Of a stretch of DNA of 64,000 bases, positions 8,482 through 17,139 are shown piece by piece. A model generated the notes under the pieces. It did not search any database and was not told the origin of the DNA. It was given only the letters and a program-made list of their open reading frames with translations. Positions within the stretch are counted from its first letter, which is position 1. Every line of letters starts with the position of its first letter. Position numbers and translations under genes: made by a program. Where the stretch lies: NCBI RefSeq assembly GCF_003313505.1, contig NZ_QMHO01000008.1, forward strand, positions 1-64,000, in the 5' to 3' direction. Source of the DNA: Pedobacter nanyangensis. GTDB taxonomy: Bacteria; Bacteroidota; Bacteroidia; Sphingobacteriales; Sphingobacteriaceae.

Positions 8482-9203
8482 TGGAAATTTGGAAATTTTC
8501 GGTTTTGTTCTTTTCTGCCTTTTTAGGAGGGTTGGCCATTTTTTTGGTTAAAAACGATAAATCGCAGCTTCTAAAACTAATCTTGTCCTTTAGTGGTGCT
8601 TATTTATTTTCCATCACCGTGTTGCATCTTATTCCCGATGCCTACAGCGGCAACGATGGGCACGAGATTGGCATCTATATTCTGATTGGTTTTTTGCTAC
8701 AGGTTTTCTTGGAGCAGTTTTCGGAAGGTGTTGAACATGGGCATATCCATAAGCATCATCATGAGCATTCTTTTCCTTACGGGATCATGATCAGTTTATG
8801 TTTGCATGCTTTTTTAGAGGGGATGCCTCTGGCCAAAGACCATCACAACGAGTTTATCTTTGGCATAGCACTGCACCACATACCAGCAGCTTTTGCTTTA
8901 GCCAGTATCTTGTTACAAAACCATATTAAAAAAGGCTCCATTATTTCCTTACTGATTTTATTTGCCGTAATGGCACCTTTGGGCTACTGGGTAAGTTTAG
9001 GATTAAGCAACGGAAGTTTGGGAGGAATTGAAGCCTATTTCAATAAAATCATGGGGATTGTGATCGGTATTTTCCTTCATATATCTACCACCATTTTATT
9101 TGAATCAAGTGCCGATCATAAAATCAACAAACGCAAAATGCTGGCCGTATTATTGGGCATAGGCGTAGCGCTGATTGGTTTTTATGCAGGACACGGGCAT
9201 TAA
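8481..9203 (+). CDS. ZIP-family metal transporter
   Basis: A 240-aa inner-membrane protein with about seven to eight hydrophobic helices. It carries the ZIP signature pairs: HAFLEGMPL in TM4 and ALHHIPAAFAL in TM5, which form the binuclear metal site, and a His-rich cytoplasmic loop (GVEHGHIHKHHHEHS) between TM3 and TM4. The family imports Zn2+ and sometimes Fe2+ or Mn2+. The start ATG overlaps the last base of the PAP2 stop codon, so it is the third gene of that operon. The A/T-rich region downstream (9202-9308) is bounded by TTAACCCCT and AGGGGTTAA inverted ends. Confidence 0.87.
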   Translation: MEIWKFSVLFFSAFLGGLAIFLVKNDKSQLLKLILSFSGAYLFSITVLHLIPDAYSGNDGHEIGIYILIGFLLQVFLEQFSEGVEHGHIHKHHHEHSFPYGIMISLCLHAFLEGMPLAKDHHNEFIFGIALHHIPAAFALASILLQNHIKKGSIISLLILFAVMAPLGYWVSLGLSNGSLGGIEAYFNKIMGIVIGIFLHISTTILFESSADHKINKRKMLAVLLGIGVALIGFYAGHGH

Positions 9204-9308
9204 CCCCTCTCTGTCCGTTGGGCAAGGTAAAGAGCTACCTCGGGAGCAACTTGCCTCAATAATTTATGACATTTTAACCAAAGTCCCCTTTAGGGGATTT
9301 AGGGGTTA
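9202..9308. repeat. short intergenic element with inverted ends
   Basis: TAACCCCT at 9202-9209 and AGGGGTTA at 9301-9308 are inverted ends, and an inner hairpin TCCCCTTTAGGGGA lies close to the right end. Sequences of the kind AAATCCCCTTTAGGGGA are familiar intergenic repeats in Bacteroidota. No gene is visible in this 123-bp gap. Confidence 0.5.
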
Positions 9309-9313
9309 ATTTC

Positions 9314-9321
9314 TATCTTTG
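9314..9321 (+). promoter_or_regulatory. TAnnTTTG -7 box for ccmB
   Basis: TATCTTTG ends only 5 nt before the ccmB ATG, so the transcript should begin at or very near the start codon. Confidence 0.6.
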
Positions 9322-9326
9322 CCACA

Positions 9327-9989
9327 ATGCACTTAGCTCAACAGGTAAAACATTTAATCAAAAAGGAAATCATTTTAGAGTGGCGATCCAAGTACGCCCT
9401 TAATGGGGTGTTGCTCTATGTCGTTTCTACCGTTTTTGTTTGTTTCATGTCATTCCAAATTATTGATAAGATTACCTGGAACGCACTTTTTTGGATCATC
9501 ATGCTTTTTGCATCCATTAACGCCATTGCCAAAAGCTTTCTTCAGGAAAGTAGAGGCCGGCAGTTATATATCTACACTTTAGTAAGCCCCGTAGCCCTAA
9601 TTATTGCCAAAACCATCTACAACAGCTTGTTAATGATGATCCTTACGGTAATTGCTCTGGCATTTTATAGCTTGGTATTTGCACCCAACCAAGATATTGA
9701 CATTTTAATGTACCTATTAGCCGCTGTATTGGGCAGTTTAAGCTTTTCCACCATTTTTACCATGGTATCGGCCATTGCCTCAAAAACTGGCAACGGAGGA
9801 ATGCTAATGGCGATTTTAAGCTTCCCCATCATTATCCCCGTACTAATTGTACTAATCAAATTTGCCAAAAATGCGATGGACGGATTGGATAGAAGCGTGA
9901 GTTTAGATGAAATTGGCCTTTTGGCCTTGATAAATGTAATGGTGATGACAGTTGCTTTATTGTTATTTCCTTACCTTTGGCGAGATTAA
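9327..9989 (+). CDS. ccmB: haem exporter/cytochrome c maturation protein CcmB
   Basis: A 220-aa inner-membrane protein with six hydrophobic helices, the size of CcmB. Family features include KKEIILEWRSKYALNGVLLY at the N-terminus (the cytoplasmic Glu/Arg-rich lead into TM1), AIAKSFLQESRGRQLYIYTLVSP between TM2 and TM3, and KTGNGGMLMAILSFPIIIPVL. In the CcmAB complex it is the permease that drives release of haem-loaded CcmE. No ccmA ATPase gene lies in the window. It starts a run of ccm genes (ccmB, ccmC, ccmD-like, then ccmE and ccmF after glutamate dehydrogenase). Confidence 0.9.
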   Translation: MHLAQQVKHLIKKEIILEWRSKYALNGVLLYVVSTVFVCFMSFQIIDKITWNALFWIIMLFASINAIAKSFLQESRGRQLYIYTLVSPVALIIAKTIYNSLLMMILTVIALAFYSLVFAPNQDIDILMYLLAAVLGSLSFSTIFTMVSAIASKTGNGGMLMAILSFPIIIPVLIVLIKFAKNAMDGLDRSVSLDEIGLLALINVMVMTVALLLFPYLWRD

Positions 9990-10088
9990 AAACAAATGAT
10001 TAAATGAAAGGATTAGTGAATGCTTGTTTTTTAGCGCCCCACACTATCCAATCATTCAAAATTCATTCAATCAATAATTATAAACCGT

Positions 10089-10751
10089 ATGTATAAAACC
10101 TGGTGGAAAATATTAGCCGCTGTTTTAGTAGTGTATACCGCAATTGCGGGTTTATTGTTAGAAGTACCGCGATTGGCGATCTTAAATGAGACCATCCGAA
10201 ATTTGTATTTCCACGTGCCCATGTGGTTTGCCATGGTGGTGCTATTTACCATCTCTGTTTTCTATAGCATAAAATCTTTAAGCACGCAAAGCGAAGCTGA
10301 TGATATTAGAGCTGTAGAAAGTGCCAATGCCGGGATTATCTTTGGCGTGCTAGGCATTATCACCGGAGCGGTTTGGGCCAAATTTACCTGGGGCCAATTT
10401 TGGAGCTTCGATCCAAAACAGAACTTCGCAGCCATTTCGCTGCTGCTTTACTTTGCCTATTTTGTATTGAGAAATGCGATAGACGAAGAGCAGAAAAGAG
10501 CCAAAATTGCGGCAATCTACAATATTTTTGCTTTTCCAATGATGGTAGTACTCCTATTTGTATTGCCACGTCTACAGGATTCGCTACACCCCGGCAACGG
10601 TGGCAACCCAGGCTTTAACAGCTACGATTTGGACAGTCGCATGCGCTTGGTATTTTACCCAGCCTGCTTGGGCTGGATTTTGGTAGGCTATTGGGTCTAC
10701 ACTTTACGATTCAGAATAAAAACATTAGAAAATAAACACAACAATTTGTAA
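10089..10751 (+). CDS. ccmC: haem transport protein CcmC
   Basis: A 220-aa inner-membrane protein of the HHP (CcsA/CcmC/CcmF) superfamily that presents haem to CcmE. The tryptophan-rich segment appears as KFTWGQFWSFDPKQN (residues about 97-112) and conserved histidines lie at FHVPMWF (about residue 41) and LHPGNGG in the last periplasmic loop. Six membrane helices are predictable. It follows ccmB by 99 nt; the downstream ccmD-like ATG overlaps its stop by one base, suggesting coupling. Confidence 0.9.
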   Translation: MYKTWWKILAAVLVVYTAIAGLLLEVPRLAILNETIRNLYFHVPMWFAMVVLFTISVFYSIKSLSTQSEADDIRAVESANAGIIFGVLGIITGAVWAKFTWGQFWSFDPKQNFAAISLLLYFAYFVLRNAIDEEQKRAKIAAIYNIFAFPMMVVLLFVLPRLQDSLHPGNGGNPGFNSYDLDSRMRLVFYPACLGWILVGYWVYTLRFRIKTLENKHNNL

Positions 10752-10969
10752 TGAAGAAGATTTTAACCATACTCATTCTCCTTTTTTCATCGCTCAACCT
10801 GCTAGCTCAAAATAGCGATATCGAAATGGCCGACAAGCTGCGTGCTGATGGAAAAATTTATATTGTAGTGATTTGTATCGTCATTATTTTGGCAGGCCTG
10901 CTATTTTATCTTTTCACCTTAGACAAACGTTTGAAATTGTTGGAAAAAAAATCAACCAGCAAAAACTAA
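10751..10969 (+). CDS. CcmD-like small membrane protein
   Basis: 72 residues: a signal-like hydrophobic N-terminus (ILTILILLFSSLNLLAQ), a short polar stretch, one further membrane helix (IYIVVICIVIILAGLLFYLFTL), then a basic tail (DKRLKLLEKK). Position directly after ccmC with a one-base overlap, single main helix and basic C-terminal tail match the CcmD-type proteins annotated in Bacteroidota, which help release holo-CcmE from the CcmABC complex. Sequence conservation in CcmD is weak, so the call leans on context. The cleavable-looking N-terminus is unlike proteobacterial CcmD. Confidence 0.7.
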   Translation: MKKILTILILLFSSLNLLAQNSDIEMADKLRADGKIYIVVICIVIILAGLLFYLFTLDKRLKLLEKKSTSKN

Positions 10970-11107
10970 TTTTAAATGCATTAGGCACGTTTTTTTGAAC
11001 CAAAATGCAATAGTGTTTACCATACACTAAGCAAAATATTCTTGCAAGAATGGTTTATTTTACTGCAATTTTGCACCCGTAAAAGCATAAAACCAAAATT
11101 CAAAAAA

Positions 11108-12529
11108 ATGGCTAGTACAGCAAATGAAACAAGTTTTTTCAGCGATGTCTGCAAGAACTTTGACAACGCCGCCAAATTCACCTCACACCCTGAAGGTTTA
11201 TTGGCACAAATTAAAGCATGTAACAGTGTATACCGTTTCCAATTTCCTATTCGCAGAGGAAACGGATTTGAAGTAATTGACGCATGGCGTGTAGAGCACT
11301 CGCACCACATGAGCCCTACCAAGGGTGGTATTCGTTACAGTGACATGGTTAACGAAGATGAGGTGATGGCTCTAGCAGCGCTGATGACCTATAAATGTGC
11401 CATCGTAAATGTACCATTTGGTGGTGCAAAAGGCGGTATCTGCATCAACCCTAAGAATTATACCGTTGCCGAATTAGAAACCATTACACGCCGTTATACT
11501 ACAGAGTTAATCAAGAAAAACTTTATTGGCCCAGGTATCGACGTGCCTGCTCCCGATTATGGATCGGGAGAGCGTGAAATGAGCTGGATTGCAGATACGT
11601 ATATGACCATGAACCCGGGCTCTTTGGATGCCCTTGGCTGTGTGACAGGAAAACCTATCGCATTGCACGGTATCCGTGGACGCAAAGAAGCCACCGGCCG
11701 TGGGGTTGCCTACGCCGTTCGCGAGTGCGTAAGCCATGCTGACGACATGAAAAAGCTAGGCCTTACCGCGGGTTTGGCCGACAAAAAAATCATTGTACAA
11801 GGTTTGGGTAACGTAGGTTACCACTCGGCTAAATTCTTAACTGAATTTGGCGGCACCATTGTAGGGGTTTGCGAATTTGAAGGTGCAATATACAACGCAA
11901 ACGGACTTAACATCGACGAGGTTTTTGCGCACCGTAAAAACACCGGTTCAATTTTAGGTTTCCCAGGCGCTACAGATTTCAAAAACTCTAAAGAAGGTTT
12001 GGAACAGCCATGTGACATCTTGGTTCCTGCCGCTTTAGAAAACCAAATCACCGCCGAAAACATCCGCAACATCAAAGCTAAGGTAATTGCCGAAGGCGCA
12101 AATGGACCATGTACACCAGAAGCCGAGGAAATCTTCACTGAAATGGGCGGCATCATTATCCCAGATATGTATTGCAACGCCGGTGGTGTAACCGTTTCCT
12201 ATTTCGAGTGGTTGAAAAACCTTTCGCACGTAGCTTTTGGCCGCATGGAAAATCGCTATGCAGAAAACTCAAATGCTAATTTGATCAATACCCTGGAAAG
12301 CCTTACCGGAAAAACCATCCCGGCTGAGCACCGTTTAATGATTGTTAAAGGGGCATCAGAACTGGAACTGGTAAACTCTGGTTTAGAAGATACCATGATC
12401 CACTCCTACCGCGAGATTAGGCAAACTCTGATTGACAAACCAGAAGTTAAAACCTTAAGAACTGCTGCTTTTGTAAATTCGATCGACAAAATTGCCGTTT
12501 CTTACATGAATTTAGGCGTTTGGCCATAG
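11108..12529 (+). CDS. gdhA: glutamate dehydrogenase (Glu/Leu/Phe/Val dehydrogenase family)
   Basis: Reversible oxidative deamination of glutamate to 2-oxoglutarate. 473 residues. Substrate-domain motifs [13 protein letters not shown] and [10 protein letters not shown] (catalytic Lys), [19 protein letters not shown], and the Rossmann loop [15 protein letters not shown] are all present, followed by PAALENQIT and [11 protein letters not shown]. The ATG at 11108 ([11 protein letters not shown]) is chosen over an upstream TTG because a CAATTTTG box at 11066-11073 lies in the extension, with a TTG 21 nt before it. The gene interrupts the ccm run between ccmD and ccmE and ends in a strong terminator, so it is probably its own transcription unit. 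NAD versus NADP use is not decided here. Confidence 0.92.
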   Translation: MASTANETSFFSDVCKNFDNAAKFTSHPEGLLAQIKACNSVYRFQFPIRRGNGFEVIDAWRVEHSHHMSPTKGGIRYSDMVNEDEVMALAALMTYKCAIVNVPFGGAKGGICINPKNYTVAELETITRRYTTELIKKNFIGPGIDVPAPDYGSGEREMSWIADTYMTMNPGSLDALGCVTGKPIALHGIRGRKEATGRGVAYAVRECVSHADDMKKLGLTAGLADKKIIVQGLGNVGYHSAKFLTEFGGTIVGVCEFEGAIYNANGLNIDEVFAHRKNTGSILGFPGATDFKNSKEGLEQPCDILVPAALENQITAENIRNIKAKVIAEGANGPCTPEAEEIFTEMGGIIIPDMYCNAGGVTVSYFEWLKNLSHVAFGRMENRYAENSNANLINTLESLTGKTIPAEHRLMIVKGASELELVNSGLEDTMIHSYREIRQTLIDKPEVKTLRTAAFVNSIDKIAVSYMNLGVWP

Positions 12530-12550
12530 ATTGGTTCTAAATAACACACA

Positions 12551-12586
12551 AAGCCCCGTAATTAATCTGTTACGGGGCTTTTTTGT
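12551..12586 (+). terminator. intrinsic terminator after gdhA
   Basis: AAGCCCCGTAA, loop, TTACGGGGCTT followed by TTTT: an 11-bp GC-rich stem with a T run, 21 nt after the gdhA stop. Confidence 0.9.
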
Positions 12587-12652
12587 TTATCAATTAATTG
12601 TCAAGATATAGATAAATGGAGTAGCATAATGCCCTAGCCTATATAGTTTTCC

Positions 12653-12660
12653 TATCTTTG
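12653..12660 (+). promoter_or_regulatory. TAnnTTTG -7 box for ccmE-ccmF
   Basis: TATCTTTG, 39 nt before the ccmE ATG and downstream of the gdhA terminator, so it probably drives ccmE onward. Confidence 0.5.
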
Positions 12661-12699
12661 TTGACTGTATTTTAAATCATACCAACACCATTTGTACAG

Positions 12700-13131
12700 A
12701 TGAGAAAAAGTGCCATCATCGGTTTAATTACCATTGCTATTTGCATAGGCTTTTTAGTTAGCCTAAATGCCGACACCGACTCTTACGCAAACTTCAATGA
12801 AGCTGCCGAATCACAAAAAGAAGAACACGTGATGGGCTATTGGGAAAAAGACAAAGGCATGTACTATGATGCCGTTAAAGACCCTAACCATTTTGCGTTT
12901 TATATGAAGGATGAAAAAGGCACCGTAAACAAGGTGGTGCTTAACGGCTCCAAGCCTCAGGATTTTGAGCGCTCTGAAAAATTGGTATTGATTGGAAAAA
13001 TGGAAAACAACACTTTCTACGCTTCAAAGATTTTAATGAAATGTCCTTCAAAATACAATGATAATATGGTTGAAGTAAACCAGGACGGGACAGTTAAAGA
13101 GATAAAGGGGACAAAAGAATCAAAATCTTAA
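12700..13131 (+). CDS. ccmE: haem chaperone CcmE, CxxxY variant
   Basis: A 143-aa membrane-anchored periplasmic haem chaperone: one N-terminal helix (residues 5-22), then an OB-fold beta domain (VNKVVLNGSKPQDFERSEKLVLIGK). In classical CcmE haem binds covalently to a histidine in a HxxxY motif; here the equivalent site reads ILMKCPSKYND, so the motif is C115-x3-Y119. CxxxY-type CcmE is known from some archaea and bacteria. The gene is separated from ccmBCD by gdhA and overlaps ccmF by one base. Family is assigned from fold pattern, the xxxY motif and the ccmF neighbour. Confidence 0.88.
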   Translation: MRKSAIIGLITIAICIGFLVSLNADTDSYANFNEAAESQKEEHVMGYWEKDKGMYYDAVKDPNHFAFYMKDEKGTVNKVVLNGSKPQDFERSEKLVLIGKMENNTFYASKILMKCPSKYNDNMVEVNQDGTVKEIKGTKESKS

Positions 13132-15599
13132 TGGATATACAGTTTATTGGAGAGAACCTCCTTCCGGGCAAGATAGGCCAATTTTTCATCGTACTTTCGT
13201 TTGGCGCATCACTACTTTCAACCATTGCCTATTTTTTTGCTACAAAAAACAAAAATCTAGAAGACAAATCATGGACCAGAATTGGCAGAATAGGCTTTTG
13301 GACCAACGCCATCAGTATTATTGGTATAGGAGCTACCTTATTCTACCTGATCTTAAATCACTACAACGAATACAACTACGTTTATTCACACTCTTCAAAG
13401 GAACTCCCTGTTTATTATATCGTTTCTGCATTTTGGCAAGGACAGGAAGGTAGTTTTTGGCTTTGGGCATTGTGGCAAACCGTTTTGGGCCTAATCCTAA
13501 TCTTTAGGGCTAAATCATGGGAAAATGGGGTAATGACCATCATTGCGCTTTCCCAAACCTTTTTAGCTTCAATGCTTTTAGGGGTTGATGTTTTAGGCCT
13601 CCGTGTAGGTTCTTCGCCTTTTATCTTATTAAGAGATGCGATGGACCTAAAGTCTATGGCACCTATTTTTGCCGATCCGGAAAATTATAAAAACTATTTG
13701 AGTTTCATTACCGATGGCCGTGGCTTAAACCCGCTGCTGCAAAACTATTGGATGGTAATACACCCTCCAACCCTATTTTTAGGTTTCGCCAGTATGATCG
13801 TTCCTTTTGCTTACGGCATTACGGCGCTTTGGCAAAAACGTTATAAAGAATGGGTTAAACCGGTATTGCCTTGGGTATCATTTGCGGTAATGATTTTGGG
13901 CACGGGAATTATCATGGGTTCTTTTTGGGCCTACGAAGCGCTTAATTTCGGTGGCTTTTGGGCCTGGGATCCAGTAGAAAATGCTTCTATCATTCCCTGG
14001 CTTACCTTAATTGGTGGTTTGCACGTTATCATTGCCTATAAAAATACCGGCCATGCTTATTTTACGGCAATGGCCTTAATCCTGGTAAGTTTCATCTTGG
14101 TTTTATACGCATCGTTTTTAACCAGGAGCGGTATTTTGGGCGAAACTTCCGTACACTCATTCACCGACCTAGGGATGTTTGGCCAATTGGTTTCCTATAT
14201 TGTAGTCTTTTTGGGCATTGCCGTTTTCTTTGTTGCTTGGCGGTGGAAAGAACTTCCCATCACCCACAAAGACGAAGAAACTTATTCACGTGAATTTTGG
14301 ATGTTTATTGGCGCATTGGTGGTTACTGTTTCTTGTATCCACATCATTTTTGCCACCTCGGTACCGGTATTTAATGCCGCCTTTGGCACCAACTACGCTC
14401 CTATTAAAGATGCCGTAAAGTTTTATAACCAATGGCAGGCGCCTTTTGCGGTGTTAATTGCGTTGATTTCTGGCTTTTCCCAATTCCTTAAATACAAACG
14501 TACCGACCCCCGCAAGTTCTACAGCAGTTTAATTTCTTCGGTGGTATTTGCTATGGTAATTACCGCTGCCATGGTGTGGGTAACGGGTATTTACACCAAC
14601 TTAATGTACATTATCCTTACTTTTAGCTGTATTTTCGCCATACTGGCCAACGCCAGATTGCTAACCGGCATTTTCACCAAAAAAGGAAGCAAATTGGCTG
14701 GTTCGGCCATTGCACACATCGGCTTTGCCCTTTTATTAATTGGTGCTTTGATTGCCGCGGCCACCAGCAACCCAATTTCCATCAACGAAACTAATTTTAT
14801 CCCGGTTAAGGACTTCGAAAAAGCGGCCAAACCAGGTGAAAATATCATGCTTTATAAAAACGAGCCCAAAAAAATGGGCAAATACACCGTTACTTATGTA
14901 AGCGATACCACCATTCAGCCAAATACCTATTATAAACTTAACTTTAGGGTAATTGACGAGCAAACAGGTAAAGTAAAAGAAGATTTTTCTGTTAACCCCA
15001 GCATTCAGGAAAATGATAGAATGGGCTTAATTGCTTCTCCAGATACCAAACATTACCTGTTAAAAGATATTTATACCCACATTACCAGTGCGGCGCAGAA
15101 AAAAGAAGAGCATGCCGACCACGAAGGGCATACGGAAGATGAAAACTACAAAGCTCCCCGTATTGTAACTTTAAAGGTGGGTGATACCGTACATACCAGC
15201 AGCGGTGTGTTAACGGTAAAAGCACTGAATAACAAACCTGTGGTTAGGGACCTTAAAATAGAGCAGGAAGATTTAGCGGTAAGCCTGCCGTTGGAAATTA
15301 ACGTAAGCGGCAAAATTTACCATGCCGAGCCGTTGTTCCTGATCAAGGGCAACAATACCTTTGATTTTGCCCGCAAAATTGACGAACTAGGTTTAAGGGT
15401 TAGGTTTACCAGGATTATTCCCGACCAAGACAGGTTTGAACTTCAGATTTTCGAGAAACCTCAGCAAGCAAAAGATTGGGTGGTGTTCAAATCCATCGAA
15501 TTTCCTTATATCAACTTATACTGGATTGGCACCATTGTGATGGTAATTGGTTTCTTGATGTCTATCTTCAGACGGAAAAAAGAACTGAAAACTGATTAA
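13131..15599 (+). CDS. ccmF: cytochrome c assembly protein CcmF/CcsA
   Basis: An 822-aa inner-membrane protein with about 14-15 hydrophobic helices, part of the haem lyase that attaches haem to apocytochrome c. The WWD haem-handling domain is clear in NFGGFWAWDPVENASIIPWL (about residues 270-288), preceded by HPPTLFLGFASMIVPFAYG with a haem-ligand His, and VHSFTDLGMFG after it. A large periplasmic region near the C-terminus (residues about 560-790) contains a His/Glu-rich patch (EEHADHEGHTED). The ATG overlaps the ccmE stop by one base and its own stop overlaps the next gene (TAATG). No ccmG or ccmH follows. Confidence 0.92.
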   Translation: MDIQFIGENLLPGKIGQFFIVLSFGASLLSTIAYFFATKNKNLEDKSWTRIGRIGFWTNAISIIGIGATLFYLILNHYNEYNYVYSHSSKELPVYYIVSAFWQGQEGSFWLWALWQTVLGLILIFRAKSWENGVMTIIALSQTFLASMLLGVDVLGLRVGSSPFILLRDAMDLKSMAPIFADPENYKNYLSFITDGRGLNPLLQNYWMVIHPPTLFLGFASMIVPFAYGITALWQKRYKEWVKPVLPWVSFAVMILGTGIIMGSFWAYEALNFGGFWAWDPVENASIIPWLTLIGGLHVIIAYKNTGHAYFTAMALILVSFILVLYASFLTRSGILGETSVHSFTDLGMFGQLVSYIVVFLGIAVFFVAWRWKELPITHKDEETYSREFWMFIGALVVTVSCIHIIFATSVPVFNAAFGTNYAPIKDAVKFYNQWQAPFAVLIALISGFSQFLKYKRTDPRKFYSSLISSVVFAMVITAAMVWVTGIYTNLMYIILTFSCIFAILANARLLTGIFTKKGSKLAGSAIAHIGFALLLIGALIAAATSNPISINETNFIPVKDFEKAAKPGENIMLYKNEPKKMGKYTVTYVSDTTIQPNTYYKLNFRVIDEQTGKVKEDFSVNPSIQENDRMGLIASPDTKHYLLKDIYTHITSAAQKKEEHADHEGHTEDENYKAPRIVTLKVGDTVHTSSGVLTVKALNNKPVVRDLKIEQEDLAVSLPLEINVSGKIYHAEPLFLIKGNNTFDFARKIDELGLRVRFTRIIPDQDRFELQIFEKPQQAKDWVVFKSIEFPYINLYWIGTIVMVIGFLMSIFRRKKELKTD

Positions 15600-16360
15600 T
15601 GAGAGCGTCCATCATAGGTTCGGGAAATGTAGCTACACACTTAGCCAAAGCTTTACACCAAGCCCAAGTAGAAATACATGGCATTTGGTCGCACCAATTT
15701 GAAAACGCCGTACTATTGGCCAAACAAGTTGGGGCAAAGGCTGTCCGCCAGATTTCCGAAATCATCCAGGATGAAAGTGATATCGTTTTAATTTCAGTTA
15801 AAGATGATGCCATTGCCGAAGTTGCCGCACAGCTAAGAAACTATCGCGGTATTGTGGCCCATACTTCGGGGGCAATTGCTTTAAATGCCTTGAGCGGAAA
15901 TGCTAATTACGGGGTGTTTTATCCATTGCAAACTTTTTCAAAACATAAGAACTTGGATTTTTCACAGGTGCCATTGTGTTTGGAAGCCAACACCAACCAA
16001 AACCTGCAGCAATTGAAAATGCTGGCGGCGCTGCTCAGCAATAGTGTTTTTGAGGTGGATACCGAGCAGCGGAAAATATTGCACCTTGCTGCCGTTTTTG
16101 CCTGTAATTTCCCCAACTATCTCTATGGCGTTGCCCAACAATTGCTGGCACAACACCAACTTGATTTTGACATCATCAGGCCTTTAATTGCCGAAACTGC
16201 CCAAAAGGTACAAACGGCGCTACCTATTGAAATGCAAACTGGCCCGGCGATTAGAAATGACCAACAGACCCTAAAAAAACATGAAGATTTGCTTAAAGGG
16301 CATGCTGATTGGTTAACGATTTATAAACTATTGAGCGAGCAGATTAAAAAAAACAGATAA
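15599..16360 (+). CDS. Rossmann-like/DUF2520 protein
   Basis: A 253-aa cytoplasmic protein: an N-terminal NADP-type Rossmann domain (ASIIGSGNVATHLAKAL, IVLISVKDDAIAEVA, VAHTSGAIALNAL) followed by a C-terminal helical DUF2520 domain (AAVFACNFPNYLYGVAQQLL...). The arrangement resembles ketopantoate reductase or F420-dependent NADP oxidoreductase folds, but no substrate is known. Its start overlaps the ccmF stop. In Bacteroidota this family commonly sits next to kdsC-type HAD phosphatase and maf genes, as it does here (17.1 and 18.7 kb). Confidence 0.82.
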   Translation: MRASIIGSGNVATHLAKALHQAQVEIHGIWSHQFENAVLLAKQVGAKAVRQISEIIQDESDIVLISVKDDAIAEVAAQLRNYRGIVAHTSGAIALNALSGNANYGVFYPLQTFSKHKNLDFSQVPLCLEANTNQNLQQLKMLAALLSNSVFEVDTEQRKILHLAAVFACNFPNYLYGVAQQLLAQHQLDFDIIRPLIAETAQKVQTALPIEMQTGPAIRNDQQTLKKHEDLLKGHADWLTIYKLLSEQIKKNR

Positions 16361-16385
16361 TACCGTTTTTTTGATTTTGGCTGCT

Positions 16386-16393
16386 TACTTTTG
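16386..16393 (+). promoter_or_regulatory. TAnnTTTG -7 box for the ferredoxin gene
   Basis: TACTTTTG, 9 nt before the ATG at 16403; it lies within the upstream extension of the open frame and so favours ATG 16403. Confidence 0.5.
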
Positions 16394-16402
16394 CATTGTA
16401 TT

Positions 16403-16735
16403 ATGAGTATTTTCAAACTAAAGATAAATTTCGAAGAAGAGGGAAAAGAACCCGTTGAGCTCCCTATTGCTGCTGGTGAAGATGTATTAGATGTGGTTTT
16501 AGACAACGGCATTGAACTACAACACAATTGCGGCGGCGTTTGCGGCTGCAGTACCTGCCACATTTACGTGAACAAAGGCATGGACAATATTCAGGAAATT
16601 TCCGAAAAGGAAGAAGATTTTATTGACCGTGCAGTGAGGCCAAGGATTACTTCTAGACTGGCCTGCCAATGCATCGTTTTGGATGGTGATATTGAAGTAA
16701 CCATTCCAGACCAATCAGGCTTTTTGGGCCATTAG
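16403..16735 (+). CDS. fdx: [2Fe-2S] ferredoxin, ISC/adrenodoxin type
   Basis: A 110-aa electron carrier. Cluster ligands are seen as C43, C49 and C52 in NCGGVCGCSTC and C88 in LACQC, giving the C-x5-C-x2-C...C spacing of adrenodoxin/Isc ferredoxins. Two extra cysteines (C47 and C90) flank the ligands. The domain runs from MSIFKLKINF to VTIPDQSGFLGH. The ATG at 16403 is preferred because of the -7 box just upstream. The next gene is iscX, which supports a role in Fe-S assembly rather than in hydroxylase electron transfer. Confidence 0.9.
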   Translation: MSIFKLKINFEEEGKEPVELPIAAGEDVLDVVLDNGIELQHNCGGVCGCSTCHIYVNKGMDNIQEISEKEEDFIDRAVRPRITSRLACQCIVLDGDIEVTIPDQSGFLGH

Positions 16736-16820
16736 ATAGTTTTCAGTTAACAGTCGTTAGATATCAGTTGACCGAACAACCAACTAAACAGTTAAACTAC
16801 ATTACAAACCTTACAATAAT

Positions 16821-17063
16821 ATGAACAACGATAGATTTGCACTCCCTATTTACTGGAAAGACCACGAGGATATTGCCTTGGAACTTTACGAAAAATTTGG
16901 AGACGACTTTGATGAGCCAAAAATCTACAGAATTAGGTTTACTGAACTTATTGAATGGGTTTTGGAACTTCCTAATTTTGCGGGCACCAGAGAAGAGTGC
17001 AACGAAGGCCACTTGGAACAAATCCAATCTGCTTGGGTTTACGAGTGGAGAGATAATCAGTAA
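16821..17063 (+). CDS. iscX: IscX-like Fe-S assembly protein
   Basis: An 80-aa acidic protein. The C-terminal two-thirds (RIRFTELIEWVLELPNFAG, CNEGHLEQIQSAWVYEW) follow the IscX/YfhJ pattern of RFTDLxxWVxxLxxF...NExxLExIQxAWxxE. IscX binds the cysteine desulfurase IscS and iron and tunes cluster assembly. Placement directly after the ferredoxin gene, as in proteobacterial isc operons, supports the call, although iscS and hscA are elsewhere in the window. Slightly longer N-terminus than the roughly 66-aa E. coli protein. Confidence 0.87.
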   Translation: MNNDRFALPIYWKDHEDIALELYEKFGDDFDEPKIYRIRFTELIEWVLELPNFAGTREECNEGHLEQIQSAWVYEWRDNQ

Positions 17064-17139
17064 TTAGTTACGAGTTGAAGGTTACGTGTTGTAAGCTTGA
17101 AAACTCCTAACCCATAACTAAAAAACACGCAATCTAACT

